Below are positions 39,596-49,861 of a stretch of DNA of 64,000 nucleotides, piece by piece; position 1 is the first letter of the stretch; each line of letters opens with the position of its first letter. Source of the stretch: Erythrobacter ani (GTDB lineage Bacteria; Pseudomonadota; Alphaproteobacteria; Sphingomonadales; Sphingomonadaceae); assembly GCF_019204025.1 (NCBI RefSeq), contig NZ_JAGSPB010000002.1, forward strand, positions 1,116,001 to 1,180,000, in the 5' to 3' direction. Position numbers and translations under genes: made by a program. The notes under the pieces were generated by a model, which saw nothing but the letters and a program-made list of their open reading frames with translations, ran no database searches and was not told the DNA's origin.

Positions 39596-40978
39596 ATGGC
39601 TATTGAACTCAAGATGCCGGCACTGTCACCGACTATGGAGCAGGGCACGCTTGCCAAGTGGCTCAAGTCTGAAGGCGACCCGATCGAGCCTGGCGACATC
39701 ATTGCCGAGATTGAAACCGACAAGGCCACGATGGAATTCGAGGCCATCGACGAGGGCGTGCTTTCCAAGATTCTCATCAATGAGGGGACCGAGGATGTCG
39801 CGGTTGGCACGGTCATCGCGCATCTCGAAGGGGAAGGCGATGCATCCGCCAGTCCCGCACCAACTCCGCCTGCTGCCGATCCCGTCCCGGGTGAAGGGAA
39901 GGACGAAGGCCGCGACGAGCCCGGCGGCGCGAGCGCTCCGGAAAAGCCTAAGAGCGGACCAGAATCCGATCCCGACATTCCGGAAGGCACCAGCTTCACT
40001 AGCACCACGGTGCGCGAAGCTTTGCGCGACGGCATGGCTGAGGAGATGCGGCGCGATGGCCGGGTCTTCGTGATGGGAGAGGAAGTTGCCGAGTATCAGG
40101 GCGCCTACAAGGTCACGCAAGGTCTGCTCGATGAATTCGGGCCCAAGCGCGTAATCGACACGCCGATTACCGAATATGGATTTGCTGGGGTCGGGACGGG
40201 CGCTGCGATGGGCGGCCTTCGCCCGATCGTGGAATTCATGACGTTCAATTTCGCGATGCAGGCGATCGACCATATAGTGAACTCTGCGGCCAAGACGAAC
40301 TACATGAGTGGCGGCCAGATGCGCTGCCCGGTCGTGTTCCGCGGACCCAACGGAGCGGCGAGCCGCGTCGGCGCTCAGCATAGTCAGAATTACGGTCCTT
40401 GGTATGCCAGCGTCCCAGGCCTGATCGTCATCGCGCCTTATGACAGCGCCGATGCGAAAGGCCTGATGAAAGCAGCCATCCGGTCTGAAGATCCGGTCGT
40501 CTTCCTCGAAAACGAGCTCGTTTATGGCAAGAGCTTCGACGTACCCGATCTCGAGGATCACGTCCTGCCTATCGGCAAGGCTAGGACAATGCGCGAAGGC
40601 AGCGACGTGACCATTGTAAGCTATTCGATCGGCGTCGGCTTCGCACTCGAAGCGGCGGAGACATTGGCGGGCGAGGGTATCGACGCAGAAGTGATCGACC
40701 TGCGCACCCTTCGTCCACTAGACAAGCAGGCAGTGCTAACCAGTCTGGCAAAAACCAATCGTTTGGTCATTGCCGAGGAGGGCTGGCCGACTTGCTCAAT
40801 AGCGAGCGAAATTATCGCCATCTGCATGGAGGAAGGCTTTGATGATCTCGATGCGCCGGTCTTGCGGGTCTGCAACGAAGACGTGCCGCTGCCCTATGCG
40901 GCCAATCTTGAAAAGCTGGCGCTAATCGATGCTCCGCGCATCGTCGCGGCGGCGAAAAAGGTTTGTTACGCCGACTGA
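39596..40978 (+). CDS. pdhB: Pyruvate dehydrogenase E1 component, beta subunit with lipoyl domain
   Basis: 460 residues. Residues 1-80 form a lipoyl domain with the lipoylation Lys43 in [12 protein letters not shown] Pro/Ala/Asp-rich linker (to about 135) leads to the E1-beta transketolase-like domain with [17 protein letters not shown] and [18 protein letters not shown]. The fused lipoyl domain is well known in alphaproteobacterial PdhB. It forms a heterotetramer with PdhA. A strong bidirectional terminator follows. Confidence 0.97.
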   Translation: MAIELKMPALSPTMEQGTLAKWLKSEGDPIEPGDIIAEIETDKATMEFEAIDEGVLSKILINEGTEDVAVGTVIAHLEGEGDASASPAPTPPAADPVPGEGKDEGRDEPGGASAPEKPKSGPESDPDIPEGTSFTSTTVREALRDGMAEEMRRDGRVFVMGEEVAEYQGAYKVTQGLLDEFGPKRVIDTPITEYGFAGVGTGAAMGGLRPIVEFMTFNFAMQAIDHIVNSAAKTNYMSGGQMRCPVVFRGPNGAASRVGAQHSQNYGPWYASVPGLIVIAPYDSADAKGLMKAAIRSEDPVVFLENELVYGKSFDVPDLEDHVLPIGKARTMREGSDVTIVSYSIGVGFALEAAETLAGEGIDAEVIDLRTLRPLDKQAVLTSLAKTNRLVIAEEGWPTCSIASEIIAICMEEGFDDLDAPVLRVCNEDVPLPYAANLEKLALIDAPRIVAAAKKVCYAD

Positions 40979-40990
40979 GTACCCCAACAA

Positions 40991-41036
40991 TTGTAAAGTG
41001 GGCCGCGTAACGCGATGCCGCGGCCCACTTTTACAA
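40991..41036. terminator. Strong bidirectional terminator between pdhB and the tad genes
   Basis: A 17-bp stem with one bulge, TTGTAAAGTGGGCCGCG against CGCGGCCCACTTTTACAA, with an 11-base loop. It lies between the converging pdhB and tadE-type genes. Flanking A/T within the stem base gives a T-rich tail on both strands. Confidence 0.8.
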
Positions 41037-41045
41037 GACTTTGTG

Positions 41046-41516
41046 TTAGGTTCCCGTTGCGGGAGGCGGGACGACCCATACCGGGCGCGAGTAATTGATT
41101 GTCGTGCCCGGCATGTCGATAGGTACGAAATCGTTCAGAGTATAATCGAGCGTAATGTCGATTTCGGTCGCACCTGACAGGCGGCTCGTACCCGTACGAT
41201 CGACCGTGATGTTCAGCCTATCCGTATCAAGAAGGTAAGGCGCATTCACAGCCTCACCCAAAAGCACAGACCGGATTTGTTCATCTGTCAGTGCGTTGTT
41301 CTTTTGATATTCAATCATGACATATCGCGCGCCATCGGAAGCAAGCGACTGGACCGCGTTATAATTCTGCAGATACACGCCGGTCTGGATCACCCCGAGC
41401 AGCATCAGAAAAAATATCGGTGCAAGAAGCCCGAATTCGACAGCCGTAGCTCCGGCGCTGTCGCACTTGATTCTGCGCAACCGCGCCCGGAAATTCGCTC
41501 TGATGTTCCCGATCAT
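41046..41516 (-). CDS. TadE-family pseudopilin-like protein
   Basis: 156 residues from ATG 41516. The N-terminal cytoplasmic basic part is followed by the prepilin-like junction SAGATAVEFGLLAPIFFLML (Glu in the fifth place of the processed form), a single membrane helix, and a soluble extracytoplasmic domain. TadE/F proteins are minor pseudopilins of the Flp pilus. The start overlaps the neighbour's stop by four bases (ATGA). It is the last of three coupled genes. Confidence 0.85.
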   Translation of the reverse strand: MIGNIRANFRARLRRIKCDSAGATAVEFGLLAPIFFLMLLGVIQTGVYLQNYNAVQSLASDGARYVMIEYQKNNALTDEQIRSVLLGEAVNAPYLLDTDRLNITVDRTGTSRLSGATEIDITLDYTLNDFVPIDMPGTTINYSRPVWVVPPPATGT

Positions 41517-41971
41517 GATATCTGCACCGAACGGTCTACGGAGAAGGTGATAGGCTGTCCGATACCAAACGAAGTCCATGTTGGAGTGTAAGTGTCGGTC
41601 AGGGACACGAGGATATATTCCGAAGTGACGCCGCTTGCGGGGCAATTGGATCTGACCTTGATTTTGCCATTGGCCATCCCGCAGCGGAATTCCCGTTCGA
41701 CAGTCAGCGATTCGCCCGTAACACCAACTGAATTCTTCAGGATGTTCTCGATCTCCGACAGTTCGACCGTAGCGCCTCTGTTGGTTGCCAATACGATGAT
41801 TTCCGCTTCGTTCGCAGCCGACTGCAGCTCATGCTGGCGAGCGACAACGGTTCCGACCTCGAATATGCCGAGGGTCATCATCACGAGCATTGGCGCAACA
41901 AATGCCGTCTCGATTGCCATCGAACCCCGGACGTCGCGAGCGATATTTGCGATGCGTGCGATCATGATCAT
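41513..41971 (-). CDS. TadE/TadF-family protein
   Basis: 152 residues. A basic N-terminus, then GSMAIETAFVAPMLVMM (the TadE-like pattern with conserved Glu), one hydrophobic helix to about residue 40, and an extracytoplasmic domain containing Cys residues at about 96 and 109, possibly a disulphide. Two overlaps (four bases each side) tie it to the TadE and TadG genes. Confidence 0.85.
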   Translation of the reverse strand: MIMIARIANIARDVRGSMAIETAFVAPMLVMMTLGIFEVGTVVARQHELQSAANEAEIIVLATNRGATVELSEIENILKNSVGVTGESLTVEREFRCGMANGKIKVRSNCPASGVTSEYILVSLTDTYTPTWTSFGIGQPITFSVDRSVQIS

Positions 41972-43248
41972 GCCACCAATCTTACGTCGGCCGTGGTGTT
42001 GCCGACTTCAGTCGCGTCCTCAACGGGGCACAGGGTTTCAAGAAACGCACCCCCGCGAACATCGATGGTGTAAGCGGAAATCTGCAGGCATTGGGCAGCG
42101 ACGTCAGCCGTGCCGTTAACCCGCAGATCTCCATCTGGGAGGTAGATCAAACCTTCGATCAAAGAGTTCGAGTTCCCGTTGAACTGATGAACCTGGCTCG
42201 CATTGTTGTCTCGATGTTCAAAGACGAGAATGTCTGACAGCTCATCCGCCTGCGAAGCGTACGGAGTACCCGCAAAATCACCCGACTGCATCGGCGTGAG
42301 ATTGATGGAATTTCCGTTGCCGTTACCGCCGAGCTTGATGGTCGCTCCGTTCTTGAGAACGAACATCACTCGAGTACCCGTGACATCGTAATTCGCGGCG
42401 AGATCCAGCGTGCCCCCGTCGATAACATACACACCGGTAGCGAGGGTTGTGCGGCACTGCACCGTCAAGTCTGAATAGGTGCCTGGCTGCAATGAAGCCT
42501 GCTTGTTCTTTCCCTTACCACTGCACTTGTACGTTTGCGGCGTGGGATCATCCGGCGGAGTAAGTTCTTTGTAAGCGTCGAACAGGCCTTGGACGCCCTC
42601 GGTTGATACGGCCTCGTTATTTGCCGCATCAATCGTGCCGCAAGCAGCGATGGAATCCGTGTTCACCGTGGCTGACCCGTCGATAACAATTGCGTTATCG
42701 TCGCAGGAAAGCGCGGCGAGCCCGCACTGTGCGTTAACCGTCGCGCTGCCGCCGATCGCTGTGCCGGTGCCATCCTCCCTGAGCGAGATAACGCAGGCAT
42801 TGTATTGGCCGCCAGCTGCGAAACTGGCCTGGGCGGTTACGCGAATCGTCGCGACTGTGCCATTGGTGATGAAGCTGCTGAATGGAAGCCGCTTCGAAGC
42901 CGTCGAAGTAACAACTACACTATTGTCCGTGCCGCCGGCATAGTCAGCTAACCTAATCTGGGGCACCGTGTCGAAACTATCGACTTTGTCGACGTTTGCG
43001 TCGTATTCCTGCTGCGCCCGCGATTGATATGTGTTTGCGACGTCGGGGTTTGAGCGCGCGAAAGCGCCGGCATAGGCCGCCTGATCGACCGCATATTGCA
43101 GCTCTCGCTTCCACATATACCACTGCGCCGTATCGATCGCGAAGCCAGCGCTGCCGATCAGAACCGGCATTCCGGTCGCGACCATGATCAGCGCATTGCC
43201 GCTGCGATTATCGCGCAGTCTGGTAAGAAAGTTGCGGAACTTGCCCAT
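41968..43248 (-). CDS. TadG-like Flp pilus assembly protein
   Basis: 426 residues from ATG 43248 (GAGG eight bases upstream). N-terminal TadG segment GNALIMVATGMPVLIGSAGFAID is a single helix, then WYMWKRELQYAVDQAAYAGA, a TadG hallmark. The remaining 350 residues form a Gly/Asn/Ser/Thr-rich exported domain with repeated GSATVN motifs, a beta-rich pattern. In Tad loci TadG is exported with the pilus. The Tad secretion ATPase, pilin and outer-membrane secretin genes are not in this window. Confidence 0.8.
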   Translation of the reverse strand: MGKFRNFLTRLRDNRSGNALIMVATGMPVLIGSAGFAIDTAQWYMWKRELQYAVDQAAYAGAFARSNPDVANTYQSRAQQEYDANVDKVDSFDTVPQIRLADYAGGTDNSVVVTSTASKRLPFSSFITNGTVATIRVTAQASFAAGGQYNACVISLREDGTGTAIGGSATVNAQCGLAALSCDDNAIVIDGSATVNTDSIAACGTIDAANNEAVSTEGVQGLFDAYKELTPPDDPTPQTYKCSGKGKNKQASLQPGTYSDLTVQCRTTLATGVYVIDGGTLDLAANYDVTGTRVMFVLKNGATIKLGGNGNGNSINLTPMQSGDFAGTPYASQADELSDILVFEHRDNNASQVHQFNGNSNSLIEGLIYLPDGDLRVNGTADVAAQCLQISAYTIDVRGGAFLETLCPVEDATEVGNTTADVRLVA

Positions 43249-43333
43249 ACGAAACCTCGTAAAATCAATGCAAACCTCGATGCATCGCATCGCAATAGAG
43301 CAGGCGTGGTATTCAGTCCGTTGAGCCACATGG

Positions 43334-43348
43334 TTAGCGATGGGTTAA
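43334..43348 (-). promoter_or_regulatory. Possible CtrA site upstream of tadG
   Basis: TTAG-N7-TTAA on the plus strand (minus TTAA-N7-CTAA), one mismatch from the CtrA consensus TTAA-N7-TTAA, 86 bases before the tadG start. A single near-match can arise by chance. Confidence 0.3.
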
Positions 43349-43435
43349 TGGTCGGTTTTTTTAGTTATCGAACGCATTACCCGCATCGATCCGTGTTGAC
43401 AGATGGCTGCAATTCGTTGCCTGAGCGGTGCCACC

Positions 43436-44089
43436 ATGGCGGATATGGATGAACCTCTACCTGACGAGTTAAGACTCGCATTGGCATATACGCCTGCCGC
43501 TGTGCGGGCCGCGATGCATACCTATTTCGCCTTGGATCAACGGCTCGCGCGAATTGCATCTGGAACGACCGAGCCGATGCTCGGACAGATGCGGCTGGCG
43601 TGGTGGCGCGATATGCTCGCGAAACCGGCCTCGGAACGGCCAGCAGGCGATGCAGTGCTCGATGCCATTGGCGAACATTACTTAGGCAATGAGCCAGCGC
43701 TCACCGATGTGATCGACGGCTGGGAGGTGCTGATCGTGGCAGATATGCTCACAGGCGATCAGTTGTCGAAATATGCCCGGGGACGATCGCGCGCGTTTTT
43801 GAGCGTCATCGACAGTCCATCCCGAGAAGATCGTGATGTTGTGGAGCGGGCCGGTATCCGCTGGGCGTTAGCCGACGCCGCCAGCCAAGTGTCCGACGAG
43901 GCAGAACGGGCTGAAATCGTCAAAACCGCCCTGGATACCCGACGCGGCGGTGGATTGCCGCGTAACCTTCGGGGGCTGGCGGTGCTGGATGCGCTCGCTA
44001 TGCGCGCTCTAAAGTCAGGCGGGCGGCCGCTGATGGAGGGAAGAGGCGCTTCGCTCACCGCGCTCAGAGCGGGTATCTTCGGCTCGTAA
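43436..44089 (+). CDS. Squalene/phytoene synthase-family protein, NDUFAF6-like
   Basis: 217 residues from ATG 43436 (ATG 43403 also in frame). Short for the family (usually about 280-300). The RLAWWRDML pattern is that of the NDUFAF6-type branch, where the human homologue is a complex I assembly factor. The two DxxxD magnesium motifs required for prenyl-diphosphate condensation are not seen, so it is probably not a terpene synthase. The window also contains nuoM and nuoN, though about 42 kb away. The role in respiratory-complex assembly is inferred. Confidence 0.65.
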   Translation: MADMDEPLPDELRLALAYTPAAVRAAMHTYFALDQRLARIASGTTEPMLGQMRLAWWRDMLAKPASERPAGDAVLDAIGEHYLGNEPALTDVIDGWEVLIVADMLTGDQLSKYARGRSRAFLSVIDSPSREDRDVVERAGIRWALADAASQVSDEAERAEIVKTALDTRRGGGLPRNLRGLAVLDALAMRALKSGGRPLMEGRGASLTALRAGIFGS

Positions 44090-44130
44090 TTCCGTGTTAT
44101 CACTCGATAATCGAAAGAGCGGAGGGGTTT

Positions 44131-44595
44131 GTGCGCCAGACGATACTTGGTGTTTTTCTCGGACTGATATTTGCAGGGGTCGGGTTATTCTGGTGGCAAG
44201 GGACGGCCAAGGTCGAAGCGAACGCGCCGCCTCCGCCGATTGCCGAAGAACTCGGGCCATCGCCCGAAATCCTGCCGATCACCGATCCCGGCAAGATGGA
44301 GGGCCCTTCGCCGCCCGAAGCCAGCGAGCTGACCCGCGAAGAAAAGCGTTTCTTCCGCTACGACCGCAATCGTGATCGCAAGATTACCCGCAATGAGATG
44401 CTTTCCAGCAGGTCTGACGGGTTCCGTAAACTCGATACCGACGGCAACAATCTGCTGACTTTTGAGGAGTGGGCCGTGACCACCGTCACCCGCTTCGATG
44501 AAATGGATACGGATGGCGATGCGGAACTATCCCAGGGAGAGTTCGCTGCCAGCGCGCCAAAACCGAAACCGAAACGGCCTGGCTGCCGCTGTTGA
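44131..44595 (+). CDS. EF-hand calcium-binding membrane-anchored protein
   Basis: 154 residues from a GTG with a strong GGAGGGG site. One N-terminal membrane helix (about 4-22) followed by a Pro-rich linker, then three EF-hand loops with canonical ligands: Asp78-Glu89, Asp102-Glu113 and Asp126-Glu137. The third and the first two alternate with helices. It faces the periplasm if the helix is an anchor. The C-terminus KPKPKRPGCRC is basic with two Cys. Binding of calcium is very likely; role unknown. It converges with trmFO, two bases apart. Confidence 0.85.
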   Translation: MRQTILGVFLGLIFAGVGLFWWQGTAKVEANAPPPPIAEELGPSPEILPITDPGKMEGPSPPEASELTREEKRFFRYDRNRDRKITRNEMLSSRSDGFRKLDTDGNNLLTFEEWAVTTVTRFDEMDTDGDAELSQGEFAASAPKPKPKRPGCRC

Positions 44596-44597
44596 GA

Positions 44598-45983
44598 TCA
44601 GGCCGGAACCGTCTCGGCCGACCCAGCGAGCCAAATCTTCAGGTCGTCTTTTGCGCGCGAGGTGTACGCCTCCTTGCGCTCTTTTTTCTTCACGTCATGA
44701 AGAGGCGGGAACAATCCAAAATTGACGTTCATCGGCTGGAACGTCGCGGCGTCCGCATCGCCGGTAATGTGGCTCAGCAAAGCGCCGAGAGCGGTCGTGG
44801 CGGGCAGGGGCTTCCAATCTCGCCCTGCCAGCTGATCAGCGGCCATGATTCCGGCAACAAGCCCGATAGCCGCGCTTTCCACGTATCCCTCGCAACCGGT
44901 GACCTGTCCGGCAAAACGGATATGCGGCGCGGCTTTCAAGCGAAGCTGGCGGTCGAGCACCTGCGGCGAGTTGAGGAAAGTGTTCCGGTGCAGGCCGCCC
45001 AAGCGCGCAAATTCGGCATTCTCCAGACCCGGTATTGTGCGGAAAAGTTCGACCTGCGCGCCATACTTCATCTTGGTCTGAAACCCGACCATGTTCCACA
45101 GCGTACCAAGCTTGTTATCCTGGCGAAGCTGCACGACCGCATACGGCCAGCGGCCCTGTGGGTGTTCCTCATTCGTGTCGTACGGATTATCGAGCCCGAC
45201 ACCTTTCATCGGGCCATAGCGCAGGGTTTCGACGCCGCGCAATGCCATGACTTCGATCGGCATGCATCCGTCGAAATAGGGCGTGTCCTTTTCCCATTCC
45301 TTGAAATCGGTCTTCTCGGCGTCGATCAGACCTTGGTGAAATGCAAGGTACTGCTCTTTCGTCATCGGGCAATTGATGTAGTCGCCGTCCTCGTTTGACG
45401 CTTCGGTACGCTTGTTCCAACGCGACTGGATCCAGCATTTCGACATGTCGATGCTGTCGCGATGAATGATGGGTGCAATGGCATCGAAAAAGGCGAGCCG
45501 CTCTTCGCCCGTCGCGCCGACAATGCTTTGAGCGAGCGCCTGTGCCGTCAGAGGACCGGTTGCGACGATGGTCAGACCTGCACCGGGTAAGGCATCAACT
45601 CTCTCGCGTACGACGGTGATGTTGGGATGTTCCGACAGTGTTTTTTCGACCTCAGCGCTGAAGACGTCCCGGTCAACCGCCATCGCGCTGCCAGCGGGGA
45701 CGCGGGCGGTTTCGCCGGCGCGCATTACGATGCTGTCGAGCTCGCGCATTTCGTGATGGAGCAGTCCGACCGCATTCTTTGTGTCGTCATCAGAACGAAA
45801 CGAATTCGAGCAGACGAGTTCAGCCAGGCCATCCGTTTGATGAGCAGGCGTCATCTCTCCACTGCCCCGCATCTCGGAAAGGCGAACCTTCACACCGCGA
45901 CGTGCAAGCTGCCAGGCAGCTTCGGATCCTGCGAGACCGCCACCGATGATGTGAACATCGTGGGTAGTTTTGGAGTTGCTCAT
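44598..45983 (-). CDS. trmFO: tRNA uracil-54 (C5)-methyltransferase, folate-dependent
   Basis: Makes ribothymidine at tRNA position 54 with methylene-tetrahydrofolate and FAD. The FAD-binding motif [17 protein letters not shown] is at the N-terminus. Further family motifs are [24 protein letters not shown] and GHLRN-type [12 protein letters not shown]. At 461 residues from ATG 45983 it is the normal length. Overlap with the YhhN gene promoter region; the two are divergent. Confidence 0.95.
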   Translation of the reverse strand: MSNSKTTHDVHIIGGGLAGSEAAWQLARRGVKVRLSEMRGSGEMTPAHQTDGLAELVCSNSFRSDDDTKNAVGLLHHEMRELDSIVMRAGETARVPAGSAMAVDRDVFSAEVEKTLSEHPNITVVRERVDALPGAGLTIVATGPLTAQALAQSIVGATGEERLAFFDAIAPIIHRDSIDMSKCWIQSRWNKRTEASNEDGDYINCPMTKEQYLAFHQGLIDAEKTDFKEWEKDTPYFDGCMPIEVMALRGVETLRYGPMKGVGLDNPYDTNEEHPQGRWPYAVVQLRQDNKLGTLWNMVGFQTKMKYGAQVELFRTIPGLENAEFARLGGLHRNTFLNSPQVLDRQLRLKAAPHIRFAGQVTGCEGYVESAAIGLVAGIMAADQLAGRDWKPLPATTALGALLSHITGDADAATFQPMNVNFGLFPPLHDVKKKERKEAYTSRAKDDLKIWLAGSAETVPA

Positions 45984-46058
45984 GGAGCGCGAGGTAATTG
46001 CGTGGTAGCCGCACCGCAAGCCAAATTGGGCAAGTCATCAGGCAATGAGGGAAGTGGG

Positions 46059-46709
46059 ATGTCCAAACGTGCATTGATCGAACACCGGCCCTGGCTGCTC
46101 GCCAGTGTGGTCGCTGCGTGCGCCTACTACTTCCTCTGGAACAACTCGATCGGCGAATTGTGGCTGTTTCTGTTGAAGGGTGCAGGGGTTGGGCTGCTCG
46201 CGGCCTATGCATTCAAACGGACAAAGGGCCTCGATGGCGGGATTCTGGTACTGGCGCTCGCTTTATCCGCCGCAGCTGACACCGTGCTGGAGCTGTCGTT
46301 CGAGGCGGGCGGGGTGCTTTTCTTTGCTTCGCATCTGACCGCGATCGTCCTTTACCTGCGCAATCGCCGGAAAAAGACCACCCCAAGCCAGAAACTGCTC
46401 GCGCTGAGCCTTTTCGTAGGGGTGCCCGCAATTTCATATGCACTCAGCGGCGATGCGATGATCGCGGTGTATGCCGCAGGACTTGGCGCGATGGCGGCAG
46501 CCGCGTGGATGAGCCGTTTCCCTCGCTATCGGGTGGGGCTGGGCGCTGTCTTGTTCGTCATCAGCGACTGGCTCATCTTCAGCCGATTGGGATCTCTCGA
46601 TCTTGGCGTCTTGCCAGACATGTTGGTCTGGCCGCTCTATTATGCCGGCCAGCTGATGATCGCGACGGGGGTGGTACAGACATTGCGCGGCGAGCTCCCC
46701 GCGAGGTAG
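46059..46709 (+). CDS. YhhN-family membrane protein (lysoplasmalogenase-like)
   Basis: 216 residues with eight hydrophobic segments. The YhhN/TMEM86 signature is visible in LSAAADTVLEL (Asp in helix 3) and in VISDWLIFSRL (Ser-Asp). Family members include lysoplasmalogenase, but no enzymatic role is proven in bacteria. Start at ATG 46059; the longer frame upstream is inside the trmFO region. It converges with gyrA. Confidence 0.8.
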   Translation: MSKRALIEHRPWLLASVVAACAYYFLWNNSIGELWLFLLKGAGVGLLAAYAFKRTKGLDGGILVLALALSAAADTVLELSFEAGGVLFFASHLTAIVLYLRNRRKKTTPSQKLLALSLFVGVPAISYALSGDAMIAVYAAGLGAMAAAAWMSRFPRYRVGLGAVLFVISDWLIFSRLGSLDLGVLPDMLVWPLYYAGQLMIATGVVQTLRGELPAR

Positions 46710-46733
46710 CAACGGGAAGCTCTGCGCCGGAAT

Positions 46734-49535
46734 TTACTCTTCCTGTTCACCATCAATGTTCTTGTCCGAATGCGCGGTCGTGTCGGGCGTGGTTTCATCG
46801 CCGCCACCGCGCCGCTCGACCATTTCCTCGGCGATCAACTCTTCGGCCTCATTCTCGGGCTCTTCGGTTTCGTCGATCTTCACCGCACTAACGATGGTTT
46901 CGCCCTTGCCGACATCGAACAAGCGCACGCCTGCGGAGTTGCGTCCGATTACGCGTAGGCTCTCAAGACCGATACGGATCAGCTTGGCCTGATCGGTCAC
47001 GAGCATCAATTGATCGCCAGTCGTGACCGGAAAGCTCGCGACGACCGGTCCGTTGCGGGCGATGTTGTCGATGTTGATAAGACCCTGACCACCGCGTCCG
47101 ATGCGGCGATATTCGTATGCGCTGGAAACCTTGCCGTACCCGTTCGAGCAGACGGTGAGGATGAACTGTTCCTTCTCCTTGAGCGTTTCGTATCGCTCGG
47201 GGGCGAGGTCTGGCTCGCCTTCCTTCTCGCCCTTCCACGGCGCGAATTTGAGATATTGCTCACGTTCGTCCGGCGTGGTGCCGGTCGCGCCGAGAGTGGA
47301 TAGCGAGACGACTTCATCTCCCTCGGCCAGCTTCATACCGCGGACGCCTGTCGATGTGCGAGATGTGAACTCTCGCACGTCTTCGGCTGCGAAACGGATC
47401 GCCTTGCCCTGACGCGATGCGAGCAGCACATCGTCGCCAGCCGCGACAAGACGAACACCAATGAGCTGATCGTCGCTGTCGTCGTCGAACTTCATCGCGA
47501 ACTTGCCATTCGACGGGATGTTCGTGAAGGAGTCCATGCTGTTGCGACGGGTGTTGCCTTTCGCCGTGGCGAACACGACCGAGAGCGCGCCCCATTCGTC
47601 CTCATCTTCGGGCAGAGGAAGGACGGTTCGAATTGTCTCGCCATCATCGAGCGCGGGCAGCATGTTGACGATTGGCCGTCCGCGGGTGGTCGGGCCACCT
47701 TCTGGCAGCTTCCAGACTTTGATCCGGTAGACCTTACCTGCCGTCGAGAAGAACAGTACCGGATTGTGCGTCGAGGTGACGAACATTTCCGAAATTGCAT
47801 CGGCGTCCTTCGTCGACATGCCAGCACGGCCTTTTCCGCCGCGATTCTGCGCGCGAAACGTCGAGAGCGGCGTCCGCTTGATATACCCATCGAGGGTCAC
47901 GGTGACGACCATGTCGTCCCGTTCAATCAGGTCTTCATCTTCCAGGCCGTCCCACGCAGGTGCGATCTCCGACACACGCGGCGTTGCATAGGTGGCCTTG
48001 ATTTCCTCAAGCTCGCCGCGCATCAGCCCATACAGCTTCACGCGGTCCCCTAGGATCGAGAGCAATTCCTCGATTTCCACTGCGAGCTCTTTCAGCTCAT
48101 CACCGATCTCGTCGCGCCCGAGCGCGGTGAGCCGGTGGAGACGCAGTTCAAGGATGGCCTTCACCTGCCGTTCGGACAAGGTGTAGGTCCCGCCGGCTTC
48201 CTCGGCATTAGGCTCGATGGCTTCGACCAGCCTGATATATTGCGCGATATTGCCTATCGGCCATTGCTTCGCGAGCAGCTTGGCGCGGGCTTCGGCCGGA
48301 TTGGATGCACCACGGATCATCGCGACTACTTCGTCGAGATTGGATACTGCAACCACCAGACCGAGCAAGAGATGCGCCCGTTCGCGCGCCTTGTTCAGCT
48401 CGAACTTGGTCCGGCGCGTGATGACCTCTTCGCGGAATGCGATAAAGCTTTGAATAATATCGCGCAGCGAAAGCGTCTCCGGGCGACCACCTCGAATGGC
48501 GAGCATGTTTGCCGGGAAGCTCGATTGTGCCGGGGTGTAGCGCCATATCTGGTTGAGCACGACTTCGGGCGAAGCATCGCGTTTCAGATCCACGACGACG
48601 CGTACGCCCTCGCGCGAGCTTTCGTCGCGGATGTCCGAAATGCCTTCGATCCGCTTTTCCTTGGCGGCATCGGCGATCTTTTCGACGAGGCCGGACTTGC
48701 CCACTTGGAACGGGATAGAGGTCAAGACGATCGACTGGCGATCTCCGCGCTTCTCCTCGATCTTGTGACGGCACCGCATCAGGATCGATCCGCGCCCGGT
48801 GGTATAGGCGGCTTTCGCACCGCTCGACCCCAGGATCAGCGGGGCGGTCGGGAAATCTGGACCCGGGATAATCTCGAACAATTGTTCGGTGGTGATCGCA
48901 GGATCTTCGATAAATGCGAGACAGCCATCGATCACCTCGCCAAGATTATGCGGGGGTACATTGGTCGCCATGCCGACCGCAATGCCGCCTGCGCCATTGA
49001 CCAGCAGATTAGGGAAGCGCGCCGGGAGAACCGTCGGCTCCTGCCTGCTATTATCGTAGTTTTCGGCGAAATCGACCGTATCTTTGTCGAGATCCTCCAG
49101 CAGCGTGTTCGCGACGCGGGCAAGACGGGCTTCGGTATAACGCATGGACGCGGGCGGATCCGGGTCCATCGAACCGAAGTTCCCCTGACCATCGATCAGC
49201 GGCACCCGCAGCGACCAATCTTGCGTCATCCGCGCAAGAGCATCGTAAATCGCGGAATCGCCGTGCGGGTGATAGTTACCCATCACGTCGCCGACGATCT
49301 TCGCACTCTTGCGGTAAGGACGACCGGCAACAAAGCCGCCTTCCTGACTGGCGTAGAGAATACGGCGGTGCACCGGTTTCAGCCCGTCGCGGACATCGGG
49401 CAGGGCGCGAGCCACGATCACGCTCATCGCGTAATCGAGGTAGCTGGTCTTCATCTCGTCGACGATGTCGATGCGTTCGTAATCGCCCATCGGGGATGGA
49501 TTCGGGGTGTCGATAATATCGTTATCGTCGCTCAA
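46734..49535 (-). CDS. gyrA: DNA gyrase subunit A
   Basis: Introduces negative supercoils with GyrB. 933 residues against 875 in E. coli; the extra length is mostly in the C-terminal part. The breakage tyrosine is Tyr133 in SMRYTEARL. The quinolone-determining region has Ser94 and Asp98 in [15 protein letters not shown], corresponding to Ser83 and Asp87 of E. coli, i.e. the sensitive-type residues. The GyrA-box reads [10 protein letters not shown] rather than QRRGGKG. An acidic C-terminal tail ends the protein. Confidence 0.98.
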   Translation of the reverse strand: MSDDNDIIDTPNPSPMGDYERIDIVDEMKTSYLDYAMSVIVARALPDVRDGLKPVHRRILYASQEGGFVAGRPYRKSAKIVGDVMGNYHPHGDSAIYDALARMTQDWSLRVPLIDGQGNFGSMDPDPPASMRYTEARLARVANTLLEDLDKDTVDFAENYDNSRQEPTVLPARFPNLLVNGAGGIAVGMATNVPPHNLGEVIDGCLAFIEDPAITTEQLFEIIPGPDFPTAPLILGSSGAKAAYTTGRGSILMRCRHKIEEKRGDRQSIVLTSIPFQVGKSGLVEKIADAAKEKRIEGISDIRDESSREGVRVVVDLKRDASPEVVLNQIWRYTPAQSSFPANMLAIRGGRPETLSLRDIIQSFIAFREEVITRRTKFELNKARERAHLLLGLVVAVSNLDEVVAMIRGASNPAEARAKLLAKQWPIGNIAQYIRLVEAIEPNAEEAGGTYTLSERQVKAILELRLHRLTALGRDEIGDELKELAVEIEELLSILGDRVKLYGLMRGELEEIKATYATPRVSEIAPAWDGLEDEDLIERDDMVVTVTLDGYIKRTPLSTFRAQNRGGKGRAGMSTKDADAISEMFVTSTHNPVLFFSTAGKVYRIKVWKLPEGGPTTRGRPIVNMLPALDDGETIRTVLPLPEDEDEWGALSVVFATAKGNTRRNSMDSFTNIPSNGKFAMKFDDDSDDQLIGVRLVAAGDDVLLASRQGKAIRFAAEDVREFTSRTSTGVRGMKLAEGDEVVSLSTLGATGTTPDEREQYLKFAPWKGEKEGEPDLAPERYETLKEKEQFILTVCSNGYGKVSSAYEYRRIGRGGQGLINIDNIARNGPVVASFPVTTGDQLMLVTDQAKLIRIGLESLRVIGRNSAGVRLFDVGKGETIVSAVKIDETEEPENEAEELIAEEMVERRGGGDETTPDTTAHSDKNIDGEQEE

Positions 49536-49861
49536 GGTGCGGGCCGTTTCTGATTGTCATTTGGATTAAAACCCAATGTAGGGTTTTGGATCGCAAACCG
49601 CCACGCGCGATGCGGAACAAACGGCGCACAAAGCGATCTTTTCCACATTTGCCGCCGATAATCGTTGAAGCGATAGCAATACCGGAACCAGCAGGCGCTC
49701 GATCCGTTTTCAGAAAACCATTCAAAGGCCGTTCAGCCCGGTTCACCTAGGCGGAATTGCAAATCTGTGCGCAGACGTTCAAAGCGCATGAGGCTTTAAT
49801 CTGACCGCGAACCGTAGAGTGAAACAGGCGCGGCAAAAAAATACCGCAGGAGACATTTCGA
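49536..49861. other. Divergent intergenic region between gyrA and the TPR gene, no gene seen
   Basis: 326 bases that must carry promoters for both gyrA (minus) and the TPR gene (plus). I see no convincing sigma-70 promoter, no SOS box and no RNA gene. Its only clear element is the AGGAGA ribosome site at the right edge. Confidence 0.6.

Noticed and set aside
48135..49553. A 472-residue open frame on the plus strand, antisense to gyrA
   Set aside because: It is a mirror of gyrA codon bias; composition (many His, Arg and Asp) and lack of motifs mark it as a shadow.
49725..49746. GTTC-N6-GTTC upstream of gyrA, resembling an SOS box
   Set aside because: The spacing is six bases (agcccg), while the alphaproteobacterial LexA box needs seven.
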